Assembly (NCBI GenBank): GCA_002366795.1
Contig: DFBX01000119.1
Location: forward strand, 1 to 23,407
Direction: 5' to 3'
Length of the DNA stretch: 23,407 bases
Source: Rhodobacteraceae bacterium UBA3069
GTDB taxonomy: Bacteria > Pseudomonadota > Alphaproteobacteria > Rhodobacterales > Rhodobacteraceae
Both the position numbers and the translations under genes were made by a program. This document shows positions 17,082-23,407 of this stretch, piece by piece. The notes beneath the pieces were generated by a model. That model did not search any database, had not been told where the DNA came from, and saw only the letters and a program-made list of their open reading frames with translations. Each line of letters starts with the position of its first letter. The first letter of the stretch is position 1.

Positions 17082-18374
17082 GTGCCCGACGACAGCCCCC
17101 CGCAACCGCCACAACTTAGACACCGGATCATGGCGGGCTTTATCGGCAATGTCGTCGAATGGTATGACTTTACGCTTTACGGATACCTTGCCGGTGTGAT
17201 CGCGCCGGTCTTTTTCCCGTCCGAAGATCCGACGGCTGGCCTGATCGCGACATACGGTATTTTCGCGGCAGGGTTCCTGATGCGCCCTTTGGGGGCAGCC
17301 GTTTTCGGCTGGTTCGGTGACCGCTACGGCCGCGTGCGAACGATGCAGATATCGGTGGCGATGATGGCGGTGCCGACCCTGCTTCTTGGTTTGTTGCCGA
17401 CCTATGCGCAGGTCGGTGTCCTGGCCCCGATCTTGCTGGTGACGGTGCGGCTTTTGCAGGGGCTTTCGGTCGGCGGTGAATTCTCGTCCTCTGCGACATA
17501 TCTTGTGGAAACCGCCCCGCCGGGCAAACGGGGATTGACGGGAAGCTGGGCAAATATCGGATCAATGTCCGGATCGCTTCTGGGGGTTGGGGCCGCCGCG
17601 CTGGTAACGAACGCGGTTGACCCTGAAACCCTGGCGTCCTGGGCTTGGCGGCTGCCTTTTCTGGGCGGGGCGCTTCTGGGCACGCTGGCCATCGTGATCC
17701 GGCGCGATTTGCATACATCCGATCACTTTCAGCAGCATCATGCGGCGCGTGATGAAACATCACCGCTACTGGAGGCCTTCACGACGAACCGGCATGAGAC
17801 GATCTTGGCGCTGGCCTTCGCTGCAAGCTATGGAACCTGTTTTTACATCGCCTTCGTCTATCTGCCCGAATGGTTGTCCGGTCAGGGGCTGATGGAGCGC
17901 AGCACCGCTTTGGTCGTGAACACGGCCATGACTGTGCTTGTGATACCCGTGATGCCTTTGGCGGCCATTGTCGGGGACCGCTGGGTGCCAAGACGGACAT
18001 GGGTCGCCTTCGCGTTGCTGTTGCTGTCAGCTTCGACATGGCCGTTGTACCAATGGATCGTTTTGTCCGATGGCTCTTTGCCTGCGGTGATTGCCGTTCA
18101 TGCGCTGACATTCGTGCTGATTGCGGTCCCGTTGGGGTCCGCACCCGCTTTGTTCGTCGAACTTTTCCCCGAATGTGACCGGCTTTCGGGGTATTCCGTT
18201 GCTTTCAATATCGGTGTCGGGGTTTTTGGGGGGCTTACGCCGATGATCGCGACAAGCTTGATCGCATGGACCGGAAGCGCCCTAGTGCCTGCGTATTACA
18301 TGCTTGGGGCAGGATTGGTTGCCGTTCTGGCGCTTGCCATGATGCCTGACCGCAGCCGGGAACCCCTGCGATAA
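17082..18374 (+). CDS. MFS transporter, metabolite:H+ symporter (MHS) type
   Basis: A roughly 430-residue, 12-helix major facilitator. The first helix has the MHS hallmark GFIGNVVEWYDFTLYGYLAG. The loop 2-3 motif is GDRYGRVRTM, and RLLQGLSVGGEFSSSATYLVE is typical of ProP/ShiA/citrate-type symporters. It probably imports a carboxylate or compatible solute with protons. The frame is open from a TTG at 17046, but AGGAG at 17068-17072 points to TTG 17079 (6-nt spacing) or GTG 17082 (9-nt). I chose GTG; either changes one residue. It follows the efflux operon by about 120 bp on the same strand and could be read through from it. Confidence 0.85.
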   Translation: MPDDSPPQPPQLRHRIMAGFIGNVVEWYDFTLYGYLAGVIAPVFFPSEDPTAGLIATYGIFAAGFLMRPLGAAVFGWFGDRYGRVRTMQISVAMMAVPTLLLGLLPTYAQVGVLAPILLVTVRLLQGLSVGGEFSSSATYLVETAPPGKRGLTGSWANIGSMSGSLLGVGAAALVTNAVDPETLASWAWRLPFLGGALLGTLAIVIRRDLHTSDHFQQHHAARDETSPLLEAFTTNRHETILALAFAASYGTCFYIAFVYLPEWLSGQGLMERSTALVVNTAMTVLVIPVMPLAAIVGDRWVPRRTWVAFALLLLSASTWPLYQWIVLSDGSLPAVIAVHALTFVLIAVPLGSAPALFVELFPECDRLSGYSVAFNIGVGVFGGLTPMIATSLIAWTGSALVPAYYMLGAGLVAVLALAMMPDRSREPLR

Positions 18375-18676
18375 GGCGACAGGTGCGCAAGGCAAAGTGA
18401 CGATGACGATACCGGCGTTGGACAGATCGTTGCGCCAAGGTTTGCAGGTATGGCGCAGCAATCGCAGCTGAACCGGCGTTCACGTTTTCTTGGCGCTTTT
18501 TGGCGGTGTTCTGCAGTTTGTCATTCGAAATTCGAACATGCCGGATCTCATGATGCAGTTGGGGGCTGCCGAAGGGCGCAAGAGGAAATGCCACTGTTTG
18601 CTTGATACATATCAAAGGTGCTGACACGGCAAGATGCGACGATTTCAGGAATCCTTTCCCTTTTGCGGTGTTGCCA
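18375..18676. other. Intergenic region before the LOG/MBL operon
   Basis: About 300 bp between the MFS gene and the LOG-family gene. Apart from the FNR box at 18602-18615 it holds a small near-palindrome, TTCGAAATTCGAA, around 18525. I see no gene or clear terminator. Confidence 0.45.
18602..18615. promoter_or_regulatory. Perfect FNR/FnrL box
   Basis: TTGATACATATCAA matches TTGAT-N4-ATCAA at all ten specified bases. It ends 61 bp before the ATG at 18677, so a class II site centred at -41.5 would give a short 5' leader. It is the best regulatory site in the window and heads the LOG/MBL/coiled-coil/SpoIIAA-like operon. Low-oxygen activation is the established role of such sites in Rhodobacterales. 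Confidence 0.72.
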
Positions 18677-19627
18677 ATGCCGATTTCGAACGAAAAACCC
18701 GGGCCATCCAATCCCGAGCAGCGACAGGCAGAACTGCCCTGGAAGGCCCCCAAATCAAGCATCTATGACCCAAAGGCCCCCGAGTTGCTGGATGCCATTC
18801 TGGCCAGCCCCGAATATATCGAGGCGGACAAGGATGTCGCTTTTCTTCAGCTTGACGACACGCGCGGCGTTCGGTTGCAGCTTGACTACGAGAAGGCGGA
18901 AGGCCTTTTTGAAGAGAACGAGATCAAGCATTCCATAGTGGTTTTCGGAAGCACCCGCATCATTGAACCCAAGATGGCCCGACAGAAGGTTGCCGAACTT
19001 GAAGAGCTGGCGGTCAGCCGTCCAGGTGATGCCGATGTTGAAAACCGCCTTAAAATCGCAAAAAGAATTCTGGAAAAAAGCCGCTATTATGACATCGCCC
19101 GCGAGTTCGGCCAGATCGTTGGCCGCGCCGAGGGTGCAACCGGCAACCGGCTGGCCATTGTCACCGGCGGCGGACCGGGCTTGATGGAGGCGGCAAACCG
19201 CGGCGCGTATGACGTGGGTGCCAGAACCGTCGGCCTCAACATCACATTGCCGCAGGAACAATATCCCAACCCCTATCTGACGCCGGGATTGTGCTTTCGG
19301 TTCCATTACTTCGCGGTGCGTAAATTGCACTTGCTGCTGAGGGCGAGGGCGCTTGTCGTCTTTCCCGGCGGGTTTGGCACGCTTGATGAATTGTTCGAGA
19401 CGCTAACGCTGATCCAGACGCGCAAGATCAAACCTGTTCCCGTTGTTCTGGTGGGGCGGGAGTATTGGAAACATGCATTCGATCCCGAATTCCTTGTCGC
19501 CGAGGGGGTGATTGATCCAGAGGACAAGCAGCTTTTCTGGTGCGCCGAAACGGCGCAAGAAATCTGGGATGATATTCACCGCTGGTATGACCGGGCGGGA
19601 ACAAGCTTAACCGCAGAGGGAGGCTAA
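18677..19627 (+). CDS. LOG-family protein (nucleotide 5'-monophosphate nucleosidase-like)
   Basis: A 316-residue cytosolic protein with a Rossmann-like fold. The LOG motifs are TGGGPGLMEAANRGAYDVGA (about 163-182) and PGGFGTLDELFETL (about 230-243); the latter is the PGGxGTxxE active-site signature. Family members hydrolyse nucleoside monophosphates to base plus ribose-5-phosphate. An extra N-terminal region of about 85 residues (EYIEADKDVAFLQLDDTRGV) marks the longer bacterial subgroup. An upstream in-frame TTG at 18602 is rejected because it is part of the FNR box; ATG 18677 lacks a strong ribosome binding site but fits. The stop is 1 nt before the start of the MBL gene, whose GAGGGAGG site lies inside this gene. 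Confidence 0.85.
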   Translation: MPISNEKPGPSNPEQRQAELPWKAPKSSIYDPKAPELLDAILASPEYIEADKDVAFLQLDDTRGVRLQLDYEKAEGLFEENEIKHSIVVFGSTRIIEPKMARQKVAELEELAVSRPGDADVENRLKIAKRILEKSRYYDIAREFGQIVGRAEGATGNRLAIVTGGGPGLMEAANRGAYDVGARTVGLNITLPQEQYPNPYLTPGLCFRFHYFAVRKLHLLLRARALVVFPGGFGTLDELFETLTLIQTRKIKPVPVVLVGREYWKHAFDPEFLVAEGVIDPEDKQLFWCAETAQEIWDDIHRWYDRAGTSLTAEGG

Positions 19628-19628
19628 A

Positions 19629-21007
19629 ATGGAATTATCGTTTCACGGTGCAGCGGGATGCGTGACGGGATCATGCCACCTGTAACGGTGGCCGGTCCCA
19701 AGATTCCTGTGGATTGCGGCATGTTCCAAGGGGAACGAGAGCTTTACGAGGACAATTCGCAGGAGTTTGGTTTCGACCCTGCCTCGATTGATTTTCTATT
19801 GCTGACCCATGCCCATCTTGACCATTGCGGACGCATTCCCTTGCTGGTCAAACGCGGCTTTAGCGGCGAGATCATCACCACCTCGGCCACGCGCGACCTG
19901 ACAAGGCTGGTCTTGATGGATTCCGCGCATCTTCACGAAGAAGAAGAAGAAGAAGCCAGGCGTCATCGCCGCCATGGCAAGCATGCCAAACCGTTGTACG
20001 ATACGGTTGACGCGTTCGGCGCCACCGAGCGTTTCGGCCGGATGGCAGACTACAACAGGCCGATCACGCTGTGCAATGGCGTGAACATCACCTTCTTCGA
20101 TGCAGGGCACATCCTTGGTTCGGCCAGCATACTGCTGGAGGTCACCGAGAAGGACCAACAAAAAAGCATTCTGTTCTCGGGTGATATCGGACCAAGCAAC
20201 AGGCCGCTTCTCAATCCGCCGGCACCGCCGTCGGGGGTGGATTACGTGGTCATGGAAACGACCTATGGCGACCGGGACCACCGGTCCCTTGAAGCATCCA
20301 TCGAAGAATTCTACGATGCGCTCGCCGATGCCGAAAGGCGCGGTGGCAATGTCATTATCCCGACATTTGCATTGGAACGCGCGCAAGAGCTTTTGTTCTT
20401 CCTGCGTGAAGGAATGGATGACAAGAAAATCCGGTCGTCGCTTAAGGTGTATCTGGATTCGCCCATGGCGATTTCGGCCACCAAGATATTCGAACGCCAC
20501 CCCGAAGCCATGAAGACAGACCTTGCGCAGATGTTGCGCAGCCGGAATGATCCTTTTGACCTGCCCGGCCTTCATTTCACGCGAGAAGCCTCGGAGTCGA
20601 GGGAGTTGAACCATGTCCGGTCCGGCGCGCTGCTTATGGCCGGGTCGGGTATGTGTACGGGCGGGCGCGTGCGCCACCATCTTCGTCACAATCTTGCCCA
20701 TGGCGATTGCAGCGTCATCTTCGTCGGCTACGCGGCCGAAGGGACACTGGCCCGTATCATCATCGATGGTGCCAAATCCGTGAAGCTGTTCGGCGATCAC
20801 GTTCCCATCCGGGCCCGGATTCATACCATCAACGGGTTCTCTGCACATGCCGACCGCAAAGAGCTTCTGGACTGGCACGAAAGCACCGGAAACCCACGGA
20901 TCACGTTCCTTGTACACGGGGAAGAAAAGGCGACGAAGCACTTTGCCAAAGCCATCAAGACGCAGCGCCTGGAAATCCCCCAGATGCACCAGACCTTCGA
21001 ATTGTGA
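19629..21007 (+). CDS. MBL-fold beta-CASP RNA-processing-type hydrolase, frameshifted near start
   Basis: CPSF/YSH1-like metallo-beta-lactamase with beta-CASP and RMMBL parts. It has the zinc motif THAHLDHCGR (corrected residues about 60-69), FFDAGHILGSAS, FSGDIG, METTYGDRDH, the beta-CASP stretch VIIPTFALERAQELLFFL, SGMCTGGRVRHHL and INGFSAHAD near the end. Corrected length is about 459, normal. The true start is ATG 19629 (GAGGGAGG upstream) reading MELSFHGAAGCVTGSCHL, then TAA at 19683. One extra G near 19682 would restore HLVTVAG and the main frame. As sequenced, only an internal start such as ATG 19658 gives a long product, lacking the first beta strands. Relatives are exo/endoribonucleases. 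Note a (GAA)6 run coding for six Glu near 19938. Confidence 0.85.
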
Positions 21008-21022
21008 CAGCGAGGCAAAAGC

Positions 21023-21301
21023 ATGAGCGACTATACACAGCATCTGGAAAGAAAACTGAATGAAATCGAAGCCGAGATCGATCGCGTGCAGGCAAGCTAC
21101 GAGCGGAGCGATACCGACGAAAAGCCGCATGCGCTGACCGAGCTGAGCCAATTGCGGGTTTTGCACGACGATCTTTCCCAAGGCTTCGACGCGGCGAAGA
21201 AGAAAGGGTCGGAAGAGTGGTCATCCTTGCACACCAGTTTTCAGGAAGAGGCCGATGCGCTTCGCGACACGATTGAAAAATGGCTGACCAAACTGGGATA
21301 G
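21023..21301 (+). CDS. Small coiled-coil hypothetical protein
   Basis: A 92-residue, highly charged protein (LERKLNEIEAEIDRVQASYE, then LTELSQLRVLHDDLSQGFDA, then EEADALRDTIEKWLTKL). It is predicted to be two or three long helices, probably a coiled coil. There is no signal or membrane segment. ATG 21023 has GAGG about 8 nt upstream. It is the third gene of the FNR-headed operon, 15 bp after the MBL gene and 13 bp before the SpoIIAA-like gene. Family not recognised; the operon position suggests an adaptor or stress partner, which is inference. Confidence 0.7.
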   Translation: MSDYTQHLERKLNEIEAEIDRVQASYERSDTDEKPHALTELSQLRVLHDDLSQGFDAAKKKGSEEWSSLHTSFQEEADALRDTIEKWLTKLG

Positions 21302-21314
21302 GAGGGATACAGAG

Positions 21315-21674
21315 ATGATAGAATTCATGGAAGAAACCCACGACAACATGGTGGGGCTGCGCGTAAGTGGCAAACTTCACGAAAAAGACTACGCCGAGTT
21401 CCTGCCCAAGCTTGAAGATCTTTTCAGCAAGCATGGCAAGCTGCGTGTGCTGTTTCTTGCGGCTCCGGATTTTCAGGGGTGGGATATTTCGGCGGCCTGG
21501 CAGGATGCAAGCCTGGGCTTCAAACACGCGGCGGATTTCGAAAAACTGGCCATGGTTGGTGCGCCTGGCTGGGTTGTCTGGTGCATCCGCGGCAGCGCAT
21601 TTCTGTTCAAGGGCGAGGTCAGGGTATTCGAGGCGGATGAAATCGACGATGCCTGGGCCTGGCTTGCGGCCTGA
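21315..21674 (+). CDS. SpoIIAA-like (STAS/SEC14-like) protein
   Basis: A 119-residue single-domain protein. The pattern is the SpoIIAA-like family: an N-terminal strand (NMVGLRVSGKLHEKDYAEFL), a middle strand VLFLAAPDFQGWDISAAWQD, then FKHAADFEKLAMVGAPGWVV and a C-terminal VRVFEADEIDDAWAWL. The family has a STAS-like fold; some members bind lipophilic ligands and their physiological role is open. GGAGGGAT lies about 7-9 nt before the ATG. It ends the operon and its stop is 7 bp from the end of the convergent gamma-subunit remnant. Confidence 0.82.
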   Translation: MIEFMEETHDNMVGLRVSGKLHEKDYAEFLPKLEDLFSKHGKLRVLFLAAPDFQGWDISAAWQDASLGFKHAADFEKLAMVGAPGWVVWCIRGSAFLFKGEVRVFEADEIDDAWAWLAA

Positions 21675-21681
21675 GCGGCCC

Positions 21682-21957
21682 CTAGCCCTCGTTGACGGCT
21701 TCGGCACCGGTTACGACATCAAGCATGTCCGATGTGGTTTCTTCCTGCCATGCGATACGGGCGTCGCGCTGTAACAGTTCCAGCTTGTCGTCAATGTTTC
21801 TGGAGGCGGAATCCATCGCCCCAAACCGGGCGGCGTTCTCGCTGGCCAGGCTTTCCATGAGCGTATGCGCGATCTCGGCAAAAAGGTATTCGCGCATCAG
21901 GCTGGCCAGAAGCCGCGCCGGGGGCAGTTGCAAAACGGGTGGCAGGGTATATGAAGT
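21682..21957 (-). pseudogene. F1-type ATPase gamma subunit, C-terminal fragment (N-ATPase-like)
   Basis: About 90 codons ending at a proper stop encode the C-terminal helix of an F1 gamma subunit: EYLFAEIAHTLMESLASENA, ARFGAMDSASRNIDDKLELL, and WQEETTSDMLDVVTGAEAV. The ending with EETT...LLDVVTGAEA resembles the gamma of the laterally transferred 'N-ATPase' operon more than the housekeeping AtpG. Resemblance ends near TSYTLPPVLQLPPARLL (about 21957); upstream the frame runs into a hairpin and the 21-bp repeat. About two thirds of the gene (normally about 290 residues), and any operon before it, is missing. This is a remnant, not a functional subunit. Confidence 0.68.
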
Positions 21958-21978
21958 CCTTTTCCGGAAAGCCAAAAT

Positions 21979-22005
21979 GGCGAGCACAATTTTTATTGTG
22001 CCGCC
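21979..22005. repeat. AT-core inverted repeat (hairpin)
   Basis: GCACAAT-TTTT-ATTGTGC (21984-22001) is a perfect 7-bp stem with a T4 loop. It is extended by GGCG/CGCC around a single unpaired A. It lies just outside the point where gamma-subunit homology ends, so it may mark a rearrangement boundary or be a terminator or operator from the incoming DNA. Confidence 0.6.
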
Positions 22006-22080
22006 TCTTTCTAATAGATTCATGATTCTTCTTGATTCAGGGGCTGAAAAGGTATTTGAAATCATACCCTTACACAGGGC

Positions 22081-22185
22081 GCGACGCAGAAATTCCCCGT
22101 TGCGACGCAGAAACTCCCCACAAAGACGCAGAAACTCCCCGGTGCGACGCAAAAATTCCCCGCAAAGACGCAAAAACTCCCCGGT
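22081..22185. repeat. Five-unit 21-bp tandem direct repeat
   Basis: Five head-to-tail 21-bp units with core GACGCARAAAYTCCCC. Variation is confined to the junctions (GCG or AAG at the start) and to R/Y positions, and units 2+3 and 4+5 suggest a 42-bp higher-order copy. After unit 5, TTTGCGT (22189-22195) is the inverse of ACGCAAA in unit 5, and an AT-rich stretch follows. The period is two helical turns, as in iterons and recombinase/transposase-binding arrays. 21 nt is also seven codons, so every frame gives a heptad, but no real protein start or family is seen. Confidence 0.8.
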
Positions 22186-22231
22186 ATCTTTGCGTTGGAA
22201 GCTTTGAAATTTATTTTAGGGCATTTCTTAA

Positions 22232-22725
22232 TGCGGCTTTAAGGCCCTATATCATCCAGATGAGCGGGGTCTCGAAACGCAACGGAACCGAGCCATCATC
22301 GATCAGACACAAGGTTTCAATACGTCGGTAGTTCCCGAATCTGAGCTTTACTCGTTTGCAAAATGTTTGGCTCCATTGGATTGTGAGTATGCCCCGGTAT
22401 TCAGCGTTCTATACTGGTATAGAGCCGAGAATACCGAAGCATACCGCGCTTGGCCGCGACTGCGCCCGGCCAACCATGATGGGTTTTTCCAAGACAGGGG
22501 GGGGACCGCTGCCAAGCTTTGATATCGCGAGAAGACCCAATCGGCCCGCAGCTCCTGGGAGCACTCATCATTGTGAGCGGAGTGTCAGGCGCTGAAGCCT
22601 TTCTGAGACGATTGGGAAGCACTGTCTTCGCATCCGTATATCCCATTTCCATCCAAAGTCTTTCGGCACCATATACCTGTGGAACATGCGACTGCACTCC
22701 ACGCCATTCACACGAGGTCTGTTAA
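22232..22725 (+). other. Possible broken gene; otherwise unassigned
   Basis: No gene is recognised between the repeat and the DUF433 gene. One plus-strand frame is open from 22232 to 22522 (includes ESELYSFAKCLAPLDCEYAP and RAENTEAYRAWPRLRPANHD) but has no usable start. A second frame runs to 22725 (GPQLLGALIIVSGVSGAEAF). A one-base change in the G8 run at 22497-22504 would join them. The protein-like look is weak evidence, so this may be a decayed gene or chance. Confidence 0.22.
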
Positions 22726-22748
22726 AGGGGCGGAGCGGTATGACACGA

Positions 22749-23150
22749 TCAGGACAATAGATTTTTGCTGATCGAGTAAGTTATGAGGTTTGGGGGTAGA
22801 GCCCGATCGGATCGTCCCTTGCGGCGGGGAAGCGGATGGGCATTTGCATAGAGCTTTGCATGCTCAAGAAGCTTGCGCGTCAGGGTGGGGAATTGTTCAA
22901 GGATATAATCGTCAGCCTCACCTTTGCAGAGGTCGGCTATTTCATAAACCCCAACTCTGGTTCCGCGTATCACTGGTAAGCCACCCCTGATTCTTGGATC
23001 AGAGATCACCTCAGCTTCAGCGGTCGCGAGGGCCGCCATCCTCGACACGGCCTGCGAGATCGATATCGGCAGATCGATGCGCAACGCTCCTATCTCGAAG
23101 ACCTCGTTGCGGGCACTCCCTCGCAAAATCTTGCCAATTTGTTGGGTCAT
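22749..23150 (-). CDS. DUF433-domain protein (antitoxin-like)
   Basis: About 133 residues. The C-terminal half has the DUF433 pattern VISDPRIRGGLPVIRGTRVG, then VYEIADL and YILEQFPTLT. DUF433 is a small helix-turn-helix-like domain, usually the antitoxin beside a PIN-like DUF5615 toxin. The N-terminal part (NEVFEIGALRIDLPISISQA) is a usual companion segment. The frame is open into the neighbouring IS, but ATG 23150 is chosen because the IS end lies near 23200. No strong ribosome binding site is visible; a palindrome sits just upstream. I see no DUF5615 frame downstream, so this may be an orphan antitoxin or transcription regulator. Confidence 0.65.
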   Translation of the reverse strand: MTQQIGKILRGSARNEVFEIGALRIDLPISISQAVSRMAALATAEAEVISDPRIRGGLPVIRGTRVGVYEIADLCKGEADDYILEQFPTLTRKLLEHAKLYANAHPLPRRKGRSDRALPPNLITYSISKNLLS

Positions 23151-23156
23151 CCGACA

Positions 23157-23180
23157 CCGCATCTGACTGCTGAGATGCGG
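23157..23180. promoter_or_regulatory. Palindrome upstream of DUF433 gene (putative operator)
   Basis: CCGCATCT-N8-AGATGCGG is a perfect 8-bp inverted repeat. It begins 6 bp upstream of the proposed start codon of the DUF433 gene and is outside the IS. Antitoxin genes are commonly autoregulated through such sites; the role here is inferred from position. Confidence 0.42.
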
Positions 23181-23199
23181 ACCAGTGCTCGCGTCAAAA

Positions 23200-23407
23200 G
23201 TATGCGTCCGGTCTGACTGGTGTTGATTTATTCCGCCGTCCAGTTCCACGGCATGAGGTCGTCGAGGCGGGTCATCTTGTGGTCTGCGACACGGGCGAGA
23301 ACCCAGCGTAGCCAAGCTTCGGGATCGACGTTGTTCATGCGAGCGGTTTCGATGAGCGTGTAAGCGATGGCCGCAGCTTCACCGCCGCCTCTTGATCCCA
23401 TGAATAG
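23200..23407 (-). mobile_element. IS66-family element, partial (one end)
   Basis: The terminal part of an insertion sequence that continues past the window. Beyond the transposase stop the sequence ends in a GTATGCGTCCGG-type terminus at about 23200, close to the GTAA-type tips of IS66 elements. The exact tip and target duplication cannot be fixed from one end. Confidence 0.6.
23228..23407 (-). CDS. tnpC: IS66-family transposase TnpC, C-terminal part
   Basis: The last 59 codons of an IS66-type transposase, running out of the window at its 5' side. The conserved ending is clear: GGEAAAIAYTLIETARMNNV, DPEAWLRWVLARVADH, and RLDDLMPWNW followed by TAE and stop. Most of the DDE core lies outside the window, so intactness cannot be judged. 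No tnpA or tnpB is visible here. Confidence 0.85.
   Translation of the reverse strand, partial: LFMGSRGGGEAAAIAYTLIETARMNNVDPEAWLRWVLARVADHKMTRLDDLMPWNWTAE

Noticed and set aside
19938..19956. (GAA)6 microsatellite in the MBL gene as a phase-variation site
   Set aside because: Triplet changes would only alter the number of Glu residues in a variable loop and would not shift the frame.
19796..21181. 461-codon minus-strand frame over the MBL gene
   Set aside because: Antisense shadow; the plus strand carries the conserved MBL motifs.
22032..22173. Heptad-repeat peptides encoded by the 21-bp repeat (for example RRRNSP on plus, CGEFLRR on minus)
   Set aside because: A 21-bp period gives open heptads in several frames on both strands; there is no conserved start or family.
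22081..22185. 21-bp repeats as a CRISPR array
   Set aside because: Units abut directly with no unique spacers, and no cas genes are present.

Overview
The window looks like chromosomal accessory DNA of an alphaproteobacterium, most likely a member of the Rhodobacterales. The grounds are high-GC codon use, class I PHA synthase, FNR/FnrL-type palindromes (TTGAY-N4-RTCAA) in front of several transcription units, and an IS66-type element at the right edge. No rRNA, tRNA or housekeeping gene is present to fix the taxonomy.

Layout. 1-3070: a DUF4336-like fragment behind an FNR-like palindrome, an APC-type permease, and a coupled alpha/beta hydrolase (PHA synthase-like) wrecked by an internal deletion and a stop. 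3073-4723 (minus): a CbpA-type DnaJ co-chaperone with a frameshift, its modulator CbpM, and a small unknown protein. These are divergent from a phosphoketolase (5007-7350), with an FNR-like box between. 7541-11165: a SulP anion transporter with a terminator, then an FtsH paralogue. 11278-13119 (minus): class I PHA synthase, with a small unknown gene (13234-13461) upstream. 13968-16962: an HlyD-like/ABC ATPase/ABC-2 permease efflux operon, followed by an MHS-type MFS symporter (17082-18374). 18677-21674: an operon headed by a perfect FNR box, made of a LOG-family nucleosidase, an MBL/beta-CASP protein with a one-base frameshift, a coiled-coil protein and a SpoIIAA-like protein. 21682-23407 is a degraded edge: a 5'-truncated N-ATPase-type gamma subunit, a hairpin, a five-unit 21-bp tandem repeat, a broken reading frame, a DUF433 antitoxin-like gene behind a palindrome, and the end of an IS66 element.

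How it may work together (inference): FNR-type sites lie in front of the phosphoketolase/CbpA pair, PHA synthase, the LOG/MBL operon and, in weaker form, ftsH. The block therefore reads as an oxygen-responsive island that couples carbon overflow (acetyl-phosphate, PHB), protein quality control (CbpA, FtsH) and transport. It resembles a transferable stress island that is partly decaying. Three genes carry single-base indels, two of them in homopolymers, so sequencing error must be separated from real decay or phase variation before any is called dead.
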